DNA of 64,000 nucleotides from Craspedostauros australis (GCA_026770025.1 JAMXDE010000028.1:124001-188000), one strand, 5' to 3'; positions 30,255 to 41,045 are shown, counted from the stretch's first letter. Notes: a model not told the origin generated them from the letters alone. A program made the numbers and translations.

Positions 30255-32292
30255 ATCTTTTCAGCGCGCGGGTTGATGGAAAGAACGATCGATGGAGAGA
30301 TGAGATGGCACTCGTGTACGATACGAGTATGTCACTGCTGTATTATCGCATCATGCAAAAGAATGCCTAACGAAATCTCAACAGAGCAGACCACCACTTT
30401 GCGGTTGCAATCGGGCATGGCATATCGGCACCGCCTCCTCTCCAAAGCCTTGCGCAAGGCGGCATACTGTCAGCCAGCTTACTCTCCTCCGCTCTATTCA
30501 TGTTGGCACAAGCCAGCGAATACTAACATTGCTTTTTGGATACTGTTTGAATACCAGAGGATGTACGCGCACACATATTGCTTCCGTCTGTCCTGGTAGA
30601 GTACTGTAGTTAAGGTTTGCCATGAAAATGAAGTTGTGGCAAAGCCATCATGTCTTTAGCCTCTCTGAAGAGGCGGCGATGAAGAGAACGGCGGAAAGGA
30701 CGCTGCTGATTTGCACCAATGGGGACGCTGGTCGGGATCTTGGCAGCAACGATGATCCTTGAGGCACGCGTATTCACTATCGTACAGGGGGAAGCAACAT
30801 GTATACTCGTGTCTCGTCCTCTGTTGCTACTTCTTTCCACTCGCACGAGTAGAAGTGGCCTGGCATCTGTCCATAGCTATCCCCCATGCATCCAAACCAT
30901 TGCGGAAATCGCCGCTGCCGTGCAACAGGACGGACAGCGGCTTCCGCATCGACTTCTACATGATGCAGAATGGCATGGTCGGTGGCAGACTCAGACCCCA
31001 CAGCGGACCGTGACAGTGCAAGTCGTAGCATGGTCGATGTTCTCCTGGTGGACGGAGGCTCAATTCGTCATCACGCTGAGCGGCTGACGGCACATGGGCC
31101 AATCGCCGATGGAGTACTTCATTGTATGCAATGGGACGTTGGGCAACGGCAGAGCAATCTGTGATGTCCAACTCACTGCCAAATGGAGGCAGGTTGGGGC
31201 TGGGTGTTTTGCACATTACCAGACATTCGATCACCCGATGTGACAAAACAGTGAGCGTCGGAAAGTTTGCTGATTTCGGTATCTCGTCTTGTCACTTGTG
31301 TTGTTTTTCCGTTGTGATTGTGGAAATGTCAAGTGAGTCCCATTACGACGCTTGGTGGTTGGTTCACGATCTACGGATGGCGAACAAACGTAATATAGGC
31401 CTATTTGTTTGGTATTCACGGTGATGGACACATTTACTTTATTTTCAGAGACTGACATCTCTGTTGTCCATAATGGACAATACAAGTGTCTCATGAGTGT
31501 CTCTGTTGATACGTTTTGACACTATGGCAGTCTCATTAACGGACAACTATTATTCGAGCTCTACGACATTCGCCTCAATCCCATTTTCAAGAACGTCCGA
31601 GTCCGCGTGGTTCATTGCGACAGAGGCTAAGTACATGAAGATAGACCTCTGCATTTGTACGCGAGGAAGAGCACCAACCCTGCAACATCATGGAGGCCAT
31701 CCGGTAGAGTACCATGCAGCCACAACAATGAAACATGGTGAAGCTGGTATGGCATGGCAGATCATCCCACTTTTTCCATTCATAGCTCTGTCTCTGTTGA
31801 AATGGCTTCGTTTCCAACGCTTCGCAATGCCCACGATGCTTCTTCGGTCTTCAATGAATGATCTGCCCTGCCCAGGAGTACGAATAGATCGTGCAAGAGC
31901 AAGGTAGCGCAAGGGAGAGTGCCATGCTATGCTGTGCCCTCTCCAGGAAGAAGATTGCTCCTTGGAATATGACCGTGCTCCTATTTTACTCTGTTCGAGA
32001 CCAACAATTCGGAAGATGAAGGCTTCATTCAGGAAGAAGAATGGAGCTAATAGAGCTAGTCGTATGCAGTCTCTATTGTACTACGTGTATCTTCCAAGAC
32101 GATCGTGTGAAGCTGTGTCACACCTCCTTGACTATGGTGGAGTGACATGGTTGAAGAGTAGAGGGCGTGTGCAGGTGTGCAAGTACGTAGGACTGCAGGA
32201 TGCGTTGTTTACCAGTGGCCGCCTTGGCGGAAGGTGGGAACCACGCTCCTCCTGAAAAGACATGGAGAATGAGTGCTGTGTCACGAGACTGT
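30255..32292. other. intergenic, no supported gene
   Basis: No domain-bearing frame is seen; the longest (31497-31907 plus, 136 codons) is unrecognised. GAGTAC occurs near 30599, 31107 and 31706. A perfect 17-bp inverted repeat, TTGTCCAT-A-ATGGACAA, lies at 31464-31480. Confidence 0.4.
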
Positions 32293-33558
32293 TCACCGCC
32301 GACGCTTCTTGCTGGGACTTGAGGTAGGGGTTGTGCTGGCGGGGCGTTTGGGTGTCGTCGGTGCCGTTGGCTGCTGAGCTTCTTCCGTCGCTGCCGCTGT
32401 GCCTGTGGCTTTTTCCGGCAGTGACGACGACGACGACTGTAACGAAGCTTTGGTGGGCGTCTTTGGTTTCTTGTCTTTCTTGCTTTCGGGGAGCAACCAA
32501 TTCTGGACCTCGAATTCCTCCAGATCCTGCGAGGCGATGAGATGCTGTTGGTACGGATGCGTGGGATCATCCGGGAAGTGCACGTAGAAGAGATTGGCCG
32601 GTTGACCGGAGAGCTCGGAGACGAATCCCGGATTGCCGTCCGAATCGAGGTCGGTCGCCGCAATGTAACCAAGGACGGTGCCGTACTGCTGCACGGTGAC
32701 GGTCCGCCGCGACGTGACCTTGTGGTCATGTCCCCAAAGGACCCTGCGGCCGATGAGCTCGTGCCCCTCCAGACGCCACGGCGGATCCCCCATGTCCATG
32801 GCCTGCAGGGCGCTGTCCTTCTTGGGCGTCTTGGGCGGCTTGAGCCTGTGCTGCTTGATGTACTCCTGCGCGGCCTTCTTGGACGGCAGGTGCTTGCCGT
32901 CTGGCGTGATGAACGCGTAGCGGGATCCCTTGCGGTGGGCCTGCCACCCCTCCGGGAAGCTCATTTCTGCCGCCAGCTCGAAGGGATCATCCGGCGGCTG
33001 CATGTCGTCCTCCCTGAGGCCGTCCCGGACCGCCGAACCCTTCTCCGCCTTGGCGGAGTAGATGAAGGAATCCGCCCGCTTGCGTCGCTTCTGGATGATC
33101 ATGGTGCAGAGCTTGCCGTTGATCTTGACCTGCACGGCGTCTCCCTTGGCGTACTTGGGGACCGGCGGCAGCAGATGCGACTTGGAGAACTGCAGGACGG
33201 CGTCGCCTTGCTCGAGCATCGCTGAGGCAGCCTTCTGGGCCTCGTGGTGGTGGAACCAGACGCACTTGCTCTTGTTGCGGCTGACTGCGTGGATGGTGTC
33301 CAGGATCAGCGGTCTGCCCTCCCTGCTGGTCTCGATGCGGCGCTCCACGCGCCAGCCGTCGGGGTATCCCATGGCGTACGCCAGCTGTCTCTCATGCAGC
33401 TCCGTCTGCGTCGGTTTGGGATCCCACAGTGCCTTCCCCATGATCTGCAAGACGCTTGGAGGCAGGGGATGCACCTCGGGCTTTCTTTCTCCATCTCCAT
33501 CTCCATCTCCACCAGCAGCATGGCCAACAGCATGACCAGCCGCAGCCGTATTCGCCAT
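32293..33558 (-). CDS. MBD-like nuclear protein
   Basis: The 421-aa product is unrecognised overall but contains a segment resembling a methyl-CpG-binding (MBD/TAM) domain at about residues 198-239: FPEGWQAHRKGSRYAF, then TPDGKHLPSKKAAQEYI, matching the family pattern of GW, basic strands, aromatic, and SKKxxxxY. A weaker, similar GYPDGWRVERRIE unit lies at 64-95. Between them is a basic KING/QKRRKRADSF module, and after them a beta-rich stretch (GRRVLWGHDHK ... YGTVLGYIAA ... NLFYVHFPDD) that could be Tudor-like. The C-terminus is Ser/Thr/Pro-rich and ends in SPSKKRRR, a likely nuclear signal. ATG 33558 is the first true ATG. Whether it binds methylated DNA is untested; loss of methyl specificity is common in this fold. 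Confidence 0.65.
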   Translation of the reverse strand: MANTAAAGHAVGHAAGGDGDGDGERKPEVHPLPPSVLQIMGKALWDPKPTQTELHERQLAYAMGYPDGWRVERRIETSREGRPLILDTIHAVSRNKSKCVWFHHHEAQKAASAMLEQGDAVLQFSKSHLLPPVPKYAKGDAVQVKINGKLCTMIIQKRRKRADSFIYSAKAEKGSAVRDGLREDDMQPPDDPFELAAEMSFPEGWQAHRKGSRYAFITPDGKHLPSKKAAQEYIKQHRLKPPKTPKKDSALQAMDMGDPPWRLEGHELIGRRVLWGHDHKVTSRRTVTVQQYGTVLGYIAATDLDSDGNPGFVSELSGQPANLFYVHFPDDPTHPYQQHLIASQDLEEFEVQNWLLPESKKDKKPKTPTKASLQSSSSSLPEKATGTAAATEEAQQPTAPTTPKRPASTTPTSSPSKKRRR

Positions 33559-34961
33559 CTTGGCCAACGCTCCTGCTTGTTGTTCTTATTCTTGTTTTGT
33601 TTTGTGCATACGACCTATCCGTCGCAGTGACAGTTGATGCAGTTTGCAACTATTATTATTATGCAAGCCGATACTTCGTTGTGGGCAACACAGACGACGT
33701 ATTCTACGAGTATTATATTTGTTTTGCACAACTATTGTCTTGTTTGGCGCGAATTACGTAGGAGCAACAATGTTTGTGGTTGTCGTGGTCAGATCTCCTG
33801 CCTGCGTTTTGTGTTTGTGTCTGAGTTTGCAGGTGCTGTCGAGACTTCCCAACAAGTACCCACATGTACGACCACGCGTGTCCGTGCTGCATTGCCACGG
33901 CGCAATACCAATTCTCGCACACTTCTCTGCAATGCGATACACCACGATGCAGCACAAGCAAAGGTGTGATGATTATTGTTGTTGTTATTATTGTGGTACA
34001 GACATGAATTTGTTACGGCGATGACTATGCCTACGACTACGACAACCACAAAGTATGGTACCATACCCGTACGGCATGACATGTTGCGGTGAGAGCGCTT
34101 GCGATTGTGATCGGGATGAAAACTGGCGCGGCTTGCCACAGTATCGTACCTACGATGCGATGCTGTGTGATCCATTGACTGAGTTAGGGCTCACTGGCTT
34201 GCGTTCGTCTGGCGGAGGGTGCCGAATGTTGGCTGGGCGACACTTCGCTCCATCAAGGTTGAATTGAGCCGGATTGCTCCAGAATCAGGTTGAGTAGGGC
34301 TGGCCCTGCGTGGGTTGATCTGATGCTGCTGCTGCCGCTGTTGTTGGCAAAGGCAATGGGCGCAGTCGCAATGCAGCCGAATAGGGAATCTTGGAGTTGT
34401 AGCATCACAAGGGTACCAATACTCTAGACTGACGTCTTGTTCACACCCATGCTCTGTCGCCCACATGCATATTGTTTTGGAATCTCACTCGTTGCGCCCG
34501 GATCCAAAATGATCGGACATCCGCGGGTGGGGTCAGGGAATCGTCAACGGCGTCCACGTGCTAACAAAATTCATGCATGCTCACATGCGTGCATGCGAGT
34601 GGACGGTTGTGAAAGGAGGTAGAGTGTGCTCTTGGACTTGCTTACGCATGTAAAAGAGCCACCGCGTGCGGCAAAGCCCATGAGGCTTCGCCATCTCTCT
34701 CCGTTTTCCCTCGCCCGTATGCGCACCCGGGCCTTACGCATCCCGTGCCCGTTCTCCCCGTGCGAATGGTCACCAGAACTGGCGCCACGGCCATGAGGGG
34801 GATAGGTGGACGGAATGGGAATGCGAAGGAGAGTGCGATGGGTGCGCACGAAAAACGATCGCAAATGCTGATCGGCCGAAAGTGAAACCCAACATCAATG
34901 CATCTCTGCATCCATCTTCTCGTGGTCTCTCGCTGTTCGCATGGGATAGGTGGTGGGGAGC
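33559..34961. other. intergenic, no supported gene
   Basis: Only short overlapping frames (up to 128 codons) with no domain. The stretch 33640-33760 is ATT/TTG-rich. Confidence 0.4.
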
Positions 34962-37280
34962 CTATCGCTTCTTGACGTACTTCTTCTTGACGCCGAAGGA
35001 TAGCAGCCTCTTGACCTTCTTCCTGGCATTCTCCACGGCCTCTTCAACGACGGCGGCGTTGAGGTTGTTGACCGTCTGCTTTCGTTGGTTCTTGACCTTG
35101 AGGACCTTGCGGACCGTGTCGGCAATCTCCTTCTGCGTGTATCCGATTTCGCGCAGTATGAACTCGCGTTCGTGGCGGGGAATGACCATGTCGGAATGGG
35201 CGCGTCGAGGGCGCTGGATTCCGCCGTTGCTCTTCTGCATCTCATAATCGTCAACGCCCACGGCCCCATCGGCAAAATACCTCCAGCCAATGCCAAGGGG
35301 CACGCCGCTGGTGACGGCGGGATTGTCGGACATGATGCGCTCGTAGTAGCGCACTTCCACTGCATCGAATCGCACCAGCCTGCCGGGGGCATCCAAAGGG
35401 TCCTCGTCCTCGTCCTCTTCGAGGAGCTTGGAGCGGTGCACCGACTCGTGGCGGCTCATGCTGAGACGGCGCTCGCGAAGGGACGCTTCGACCTCGTAGG
35501 GATCTTCCTCGTCGGACGAAGCACTTCTGAGATTGGGCGCGGGGCCTGGGAGCGCAGCACCAATGTCAGCGCCGCGCAGGCGGTTCGACCGGGATGGCTC
35601 CTCCTCCATGACTGCAGGTACGGCCGCGTCGCGCAGTCGGTGAATTGACTTGCTGGCAGCCCCGCTGGGGGTGGAGCTCTTGGAGCTCCTGGAGGAAGCG
35701 TCCTCGTCGCCGCGTCTCGATTTCTTGCTCCTGGTTGATCTGGAGGAATGGGTGGCCATGACGTTGGGCATCTCCACCATGCCGACCGACTCCGCACGAC
35801 CGGCCGCCATCATCTTGTCCTCGACGCCGGACAGGGAGTCCAGGTCGTTGTCCGGGTCTTCGGGTATGACGTCCCCGCCAGCCGTGAAGCCTCGCTGCGG
35901 CTCCGTGTGGGCAGGGGACATGTGGGTGAACCTCTCCGACTCCATGTCGACGGAGATGATGTCGGCCGCCATGTCTCCCATGGAGGTTCTTCGGGACGTG
36001 CTTGCGTTTGGGATTTGCAAAGAGTCAGCGATATCGGCCGCGGCCATCTTCCTGCTGCTGCTGTTGGTTCGTCCAGCATGTCGCGATCGCGATGGTCTTG
36101 TGCGGTCGCTGGCGGCGACGCTCATGCTGGTCTCCGTGGGGACGGTGCCCGTGCTGTCGGAAGTTCTGGTGTTGTTGTCCAAGGACAGCCTGCCGGAGGA
36201 GAGCGGCGTGGGCTTGGGGAAGTCGTAGGTGAGGCCGGTGATGTCGGACATGTCGTCGTCGTCATCGTAGACGTCCTGCACCCGCATGACCTTGCCGACC
36301 CTTGGATCGACCACGGCCGATGCGATGTCATCGTCCATCTCGTCATCCTCGTCCTCCTCCTCTTCGGGCTTCTGGTTGGAGGCCTTGCTGCCGCCGGAGA
36401 AGATCTGCTCCCAGGCGTCCTCCGGGATCTGGTCCTTGAGGTGGACGGGGATGGAGTCCATGACGTACTGCTTGATCTCGTTGATGGAGAGCGCGGGTCC
36501 GCTGGCGGTGGTGCCGCTGCTGTGGTTGGCGGCGGAGTACTTGGCTGATGCGCCAGCGGAAGAGCCGACCGAGTTTTCGTGGCCGGCGGATCTGCGGTGT
36601 TGGTGCGATCTGGAGTTGTTGGAGCTGTTGCTGCCGGCGCTCTTGCGCGATCCGTCGCGAGAGGTGCCGCTGCGATCCGTCGTCCTCGGTCCTCGTCTGG
36701 AGATGAGGTTGCTCATGCCTGCGTCGGAGTCGATGTCGGAGAGCTCTTCGTACTCGCTGCGCTTGCTCCGACTGTGGCTGTGACTGTGGCTGTGGCTGTG
36801 ACTGTGACTACGGCTCTTGCTGCGGCTGCGGCTGGGACTGTCGCTGCGCTCGTCGTTGTCGAGGTGCTTGGAGGAGGAGCCCTTGTGGCGGCTGTGCTTG
36901 CTGGAGGACTTCTTCTTCCGCTGCTTGGCCCAGACCTTGTTCTCCTCGTAACGGTCTCTGAAGTTCTTGATGAACTTGTCATCGTCCTCGGCGTTGTCGT
37001 CCTCGTCCTCCCCCAGGAGGGAGTTGAGCATCTCCTGCGCGATGGTCCTCATGAAGGCGTCCTTGGAGGCGTTGCGCTTCTTGGACGAGGAGGAGGAGCC
37101 CTTGCTCCCGCCCCTCCTGCCGATGCTTCGCATGGCCCTGCGACTTGCCTCCACGAGCATCTCCTCAGCCTCTTCGGCGCCCATGTCATCCTCCGTGTCT
37201 CTGTCATCTTCGGATGACGATGACGAGGAGGAGTAGTACTTCTTCGTGCTGCGGTTGCGCCTTGACGTTGTTTCCTCCAT
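34962..37280 (-). CDS. acidic/RS-rich protein with C-terminal VEVRYY-type domain
   Basis: The 772-aa product is mostly charged, Ser-rich and probably disordered, with a Ser/His/Arg alternation at about residues 155-180, an acidic stretch, and repeated KK/RR clusters. The conserved part is the C-terminus from residue 636: VRFDAVEVRYYERIMSDNPA, then SGVPLGIGWRY, a VIPRHEREFILREIGYT helix and a basic tail (KNQRKQTV ... KKKYVKKR). I recognise this as a domain present in many copies in diatom genomes, without known function. RS/HS content suggests a nuclear, possibly RNA-related place. Single exon; ATG 37280 is the first in frame. Confidence 0.75.
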   Translation of the reverse strand: MEETTSRRNRSTKKYYSSSSSSSEDDRDTEDDMGAEEAEEMLVEASRRAMRSIGRRGGSKGSSSSSKKRNASKDAFMRTIAQEMLNSLLGEDEDDNAEDDDKFIKNFRDRYEENKVWAKQRKKKSSSKHSRHKGSSSKHLDNDERSDSPSRSRSKSRSHSHSHSHSHSHSRSKRSEYEELSDIDSDAGMSNLISRRGPRTTDRSGTSRDGSRKSAGSNSSNNSRSHQHRRSAGHENSVGSSAGASAKYSAANHSSGTTASGPALSINEIKQYVMDSIPVHLKDQIPEDAWEQIFSGGSKASNQKPEEEEDEDDEMDDDIASAVVDPRVGKVMRVQDVYDDDDDMSDITGLTYDFPKPTPLSSGRLSLDNNTRTSDSTGTVPTETSMSVAASDRTRPSRSRHAGRTNSSSRKMAAADIADSLQIPNASTSRRTSMGDMAADIISVDMESERFTHMSPAHTEPQRGFTAGGDVIPEDPDNDLDSLSGVEDKMMAAGRAESVGMVEMPNVMATHSSRSTRSKKSRRGDEDASSRSSKSSTPSGAASKSIHRLRDAAVPAVMEEEPSRSNRLRGADIGAALPGPAPNLRSASSDEEDPYEVEASLRERRLSMSRHESVHRSKLLEEDEDEDPLDAPGRLVRFDAVEVRYYERIMSDNPAVTSGVPLGIGWRYFADGAVGVDDYEMQKSNGGIQRPRRAHSDMVIPRHEREFILREIGYTQKEIADTVRKVLKVKNQRKQTVNNLNAAVVEEAVENARKKVKRLLSFGVKKKYVKKR

Positions 37281-40200
37281 CTTGTCTCGATGTCTGGGTC
37301 TCTAGGTCTCTGGTTCTTTGTGGTTGTTGTTGGATGTCCAGGTGGATGCTCAAGTGGAGATGACAACTTGAGAATGCAGACAGATAGGAATGCTCTTTTA
37401 CGCCTTGCTTGCTTGGGTTGTTGTTCGCAGGCTGTCTCGTTTTACTCTGTTCTGTTCTGTCCTGTCCTGTCTCGTTGTGCTGTGGTACTACTATAACGTG
37501 GTACGGTGTGGTGTGATGCGGTGCCTCACGACGTGGTGCTATCAGACTGTCTGGGGTTTGTTCGCACCTGCGATCGCTGGAGGTCGGAGTCGTTGCCTGT
37601 GTTGCCCAGATGTGTTCGGATGCGTGCGATTATGTTGCACCTGCCTGATCTGATCTGGTGCGGTACCGACTGCTGCTGCGAGAGCTACTCCTGCGACCTT
37701 CAAGACGAGAGGGGCTCTTGGCTGGTTGTCGCTGTTGCCTTCTTCTGACCAGATTCACGCGCCAAAGCTCCAGCAGATCGCCCTCGATTCTTTGTCAATG
37801 GGGCGGTTCCTCCGATGATTTTGGAGCAACCGCGATAATTGAGACGTTTGCTGCAGCCGCTTCGGGTGTGGTGTCGTGCTTGTGCGAGTTACGATGGTGA
37901 TACGATCACTTTGCGCCTGGCGATGGGAGCGGAGTATCAATGGTACTCTGGTCCTATTCTGGTGTGTTCGTGGTTGGTCCTTTCGTTGTGATGGCGCCTG
38001 CTGCTGTTGCTGTTGCTGCTGCTGTCGTTGCTGCTGTTTCTGATAATTCCAATGATAACAGGGGCAACAATGGCAAGATGCGGCTGATGCGGCAGTGGCT
38101 GCGAATGTTGATGTGGATGTCGCTGTAGTCCAGGTTGTGAGTGGTGCCGAGGCTGCTTCCGCCGGTCGTTCAGACTTTTGCAATGCGGTGGTGTCTTTCC
38201 AATGCAACGCTGCTGGTGTGGGTGCGACCAATTGGTGGAGAGCGCTCGGTGATTCGGTATCGTCGGAGTAGAGGAAACCAGATTCAATCCAATCAAACTC
38301 TGCTCTTTCAATGTCAACTCAATGGTGTGCAATATAATACAATATTTGGATGGACTCTTGCCGTTGTATTGGTGTGAAGAGTGGCTGTTGCCGCAATGGG
38401 TGATGGATCAATAACACCAACAGCAACAGTACCTCCTGCGATCGTTTGTGCGCTTGTTGCCAAAGGCGATGAGTGACAATGGTCCAGCGTTTGGGTCTGC
38501 CTTTGTTTGGGACCAAAGAAAACGGAGATTTGTTGCTGGTGTGTGGTTCGCGAGCACCCGAAATAGCCAGGTGACGAGTGACAAAAGACGCGCACCTGAC
38601 AGCGCTCGCACAGAGCTGCGCTTCTGCTCGTACCAGCGACATGTACCCCTACGCGTATCGCACCACGACGCACACGAAAAGACCAGAAATTCGGGACGCA
38701 GCACACAAACGCACACACCATGCGGCACCGCAGGTTTGTTCTTGTTGGTCCCGTGCGAGCTGCGCCCGTCATGCTTGCCGCTCGTTTTCGCCGTGCTATT
38801 TCTTTGGCGGACTTTGTCCCTGTGTCCATCAGCTCACCGTGTTATTTGCTCGTGCAGGGCCTATGCGTGGAACAGTGTGACATTGTGGCGCCTGCATTGG
38901 AGTTGCCTCCTTTGTCTCAGTTTCGATAAGCCCACGACGCAAGACCCGCACCTGCACGCAGTGATTGCCCTCGAATTATTGTCCACGCCTGCGATAAAAC
39001 GGGCAGAACAGGACAAAAACAGCCGTGTGACATTTCGAGACAAGTCGCTTCTTTCGCCGACCAATCGCCACATTTTTCCGAAACCGTGTTTGTGGATACA
39101 TATGAACCGGTAGTCAAGCTCTCCTTCCAAGATGACTTCTCATGCACAGGCTAATAGTGACATCGACCAAGAGCAAGTAACTATGACTTCCCGAATACGG
39201 CACTTTGCCAGGATTCGCTGTAGCCAGCCAGCCAGCAACATGCGTCTGTCCGCCAGTACGCCAGCAGAAAAACGCTGCGAAACGAGACCGAATCTCCCCT
39301 GCCTCGTGTTCTTGAACACGCAGACACGCACACAATCCGCCATCCCCATCTGTTTCTTGCGTTCGTGGGTCTCTGCGTGCCAGATCGCCGCGAACACTTC
39401 GTGCGAGGCAACGAGCAGCGAAGGGGGAGGAGCATCGAGGCAAGACAGGTCTCCTCTATGATCTGCTAGCAGAGTATTTTAGTTGTATGATGTACTCGAG
39501 CGCACCCGCTTCAGCAACAACAGCTACAATACATTCCAAACCATGGCACCAAGAACGATCAGACTGTGGCCAGGCCACAAGCACGAGTACCAGCACTAGT
39601 ACAAGTATCCATGGCAGAGTGCAGGAGTGCCCACATAGGAAAGATTAATAGTCTGCGGTGATGTGCATAGCATCATTCATCCCCGAAAGATGGCCACAGA
39701 CATCTGCTCTGCTCTGCTCGTGTGCAAGAACCCCGGCACCAAAGCTCAGTTAGTTGGTCCGAAAAAATGAGGCCGCGATAGGTCCGATTGGGGCGATGTG
39801 CCAGAAAAAGCGGTTCGGACTCATGGAGAGCGGAGCGGGCACTCCACCAAGACTCTCTATCACTTTTAAACTCAACAGATTCTCCACTGTCCAGCAGTTT
39901 GGCCACCACGACCAATCTCGGAAGAACCGACATGTGGTCTTCTGCGAGTAATCAACATAGCTCGTTCTCTGACAACAACGCTGACGGCAGGGCAAGAGTA
40001 CGTAGAATGCATGGAGTTGGAGCTCGAGCTCGAGCTCGAGTCAATAGTCGTGGGTGAAAAGGGATGGTCTTTCATGCAAGAGATGCCAAGACCGCCGCCA
40101 CACAAGGTTTAATCTGTCAATGACACGATACGATCGGGTGGTTGGTCGGTTCGTCTTGTTTTGGCACACTAATCCATTCTGCTGTTCTTGCTCCTCTGGG

Positions 40201-40586
40201 ACGTCATAGCCTTGGAGTCACAGGAAGAAGGCTGGGTCTCCGGTACCGACAACATGTGACGCCACCATTTGCTTTGGTATCCGCACAGCTACTTCGAGAG
40301 GTGTCTACCACAACAGAAATCAACAACCAACCAGCGGCACCAACAGCAGCAACATCAGAGGCGGCCTCTGCGTCGGCATCAACCTCCCGTTGCCGTCCGC
40401 ATCAGATCGATGTCCCGTTTTGTCTGGGAAGTCATGATATAGTACTGCATACGAATAGCTCGTACCATGGTGGAGTACGAGGACGAGCCAGAGTGGAACA
40501 CACTTGACGTTTGCTCTGCTTTGTCCTGCTCACAACACCCATGTCCATAGATCGTACCCGTGCATGCTCTTCCAGATGACATCTTG
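37281..40586. other. long intergenic region, no supported gene
   Basis: More than 3 kb with no recognisable domain. Frames of 158 codons (37755-38231 minus, poly-Gln from a CAG run) and 221 codons (38448-39113 plus) lack conserved character. A (GAGCTC)n run lies at about 40017-40042. The region ends at the left target-site copy of the copia element. Confidence 0.4.
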
Positions 40587-40591
40587 GTTCC
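40587..40591. repeat. target-site duplication GTTCC, left copy
   Basis: GTTCC directly precedes the 5' LTR and recurs directly after the 3' LTR at 46665-46669. Five base pairs is the usual size for Ty1/copia integration. Confidence 0.9.
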
Positions 40592-40750
40592 TGACAGCTT
40601 TCACTGTACTTCTTACCTCTTTACTAATCGTATTAATCAAATACTGGTCGGAGATTGTCCTCGGACAACTCACAATAAAACAACAAGAGCTCCGACCAGG
40701 GCACGCAACAACGGGCCAATCAGTCTCAGTAGTTACTTGCATGTTTGACA
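40592..40750 (+). repeat. 5' LTR of the copia element
   Basis: 159 bp, TGACAGCTTT...TGTTTGACA, reading base-for-base the same as the copy at 46506-46664. It includes a CAATAAAAC stretch that could serve as the polyadenylation signal. Confidence 0.95.
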
Positions 40751-40764
40751 GATTAAGAGTCGTG
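40751..40764 (+). other. candidate primer-binding site of the copia element
   Basis: GATTAAGAGTCGTG follows the LTR directly. Its reverse complement, CACGACTCTTAATC, matches the layout of the anticodon arm of tRNA-Lys(CUU): a five-base stem, loop CTCTTAA, then TC. Drosophila copia is known to prime from an internal tRNA cut rather than a 3' end, so a half-tRNA-Lys primer is plausible here. The match is short and the host tRNA-Lys is not in the window. Confidence 0.45.
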
Positions 40765-40984
40765 TGCACAACGCCGAAGCTCAGTATGTGCATTGCCTCA
40801 GTTGCTAATTGATGACACGCCAGTGCACCAATCACGGGGGATGACAACTGTTGCTGTTGGGTATATATATCTCACTTGTACCGAACGTGTCAGGAGCGCT
40901 GGGACGCGTGAAGTACTGGATTTACTTTTGTCCTCCCCGGGAGGGTGCGGGTTCGATTCCCGCCCTGGCACGAACAAGTGACGA
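40765..40984 (+). mobile_element. 220-bp insert in the copia leader, flanked by 21-bp direct repeats
   Basis: The 21-bp sequence spanning the LTR end and primer site (40744-40764) recurs exactly at 40985-41005. The 220 bp between carry a TATATATA box at about 40862-40870 and, some 17-25 bp later, a class II tRNA-like fold with a Pol III B box. This looks like a short tRNA-related sequence inserted with a 21-bp target duplication, such as a SINE-like or retroposed tRNA transcript. A recombination product of two related elements is the alternative. Confidence 0.55.
40887..40972 (+). tRNA. class II tRNA-like cloverleaf (anticodon loop reads GGA, Ser?)
   Basis: The sequence folds as a full cloverleaf: acceptor GTGTCAGG (40887-40894) with CCTGGCAC (40964-40971), a D-type hairpin GCGC/GCGT, anticodon stem AAGTA/TACTT with loop CTGGATT, a long variable arm CCTCC/GGAGG, and T arm GCGGG-TTCGATT-CCCGC with B box GGTTCGATTCC. 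The long variable arm makes it class II; position 34-36 would be GGA (Ser). Odd features are an eight-pair acceptor, a very short D loop, only one base between acceptor and D stem, and T instead of a purine after the anticodon. It may be a tRNA-derived element rather than a working tRNA gene. No T-run terminator follows. Confidence 0.4.
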
Positions 40985-41045
40985 TTTGACAGATTAAGAG
41001 TCGTGATATCACCAACAAGCTTATCACTATAACACCACTTCCACC

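Noticed and set aside
36579-37217. 212-codon plus-strand frame rich in Val, Ala and Leu
   Set aside because: Antisense of the acidic/RS-rich protein; its composition is simply the complement of that gene.
37755-38231. Minus-strand poly-Gln frame of 158 codons
   Set aside because: The Gln run comes from a CAG microsatellite and the rest has no conserved character.
38448-39113. Plus-strand frame of 221 codons
   Set aside because: No domain, overlaps several other open frames, and is Cys/Arg/Ser-rich as chance frames here tend to be.
40142-40507. Frame of 121 codons with a mitochondrial-like start just left of the copia element
   Set aside because: It opens with TTG, not ATG, has no domain, and stops before the insertion site, so it is not evidence of a gene broken by the element.
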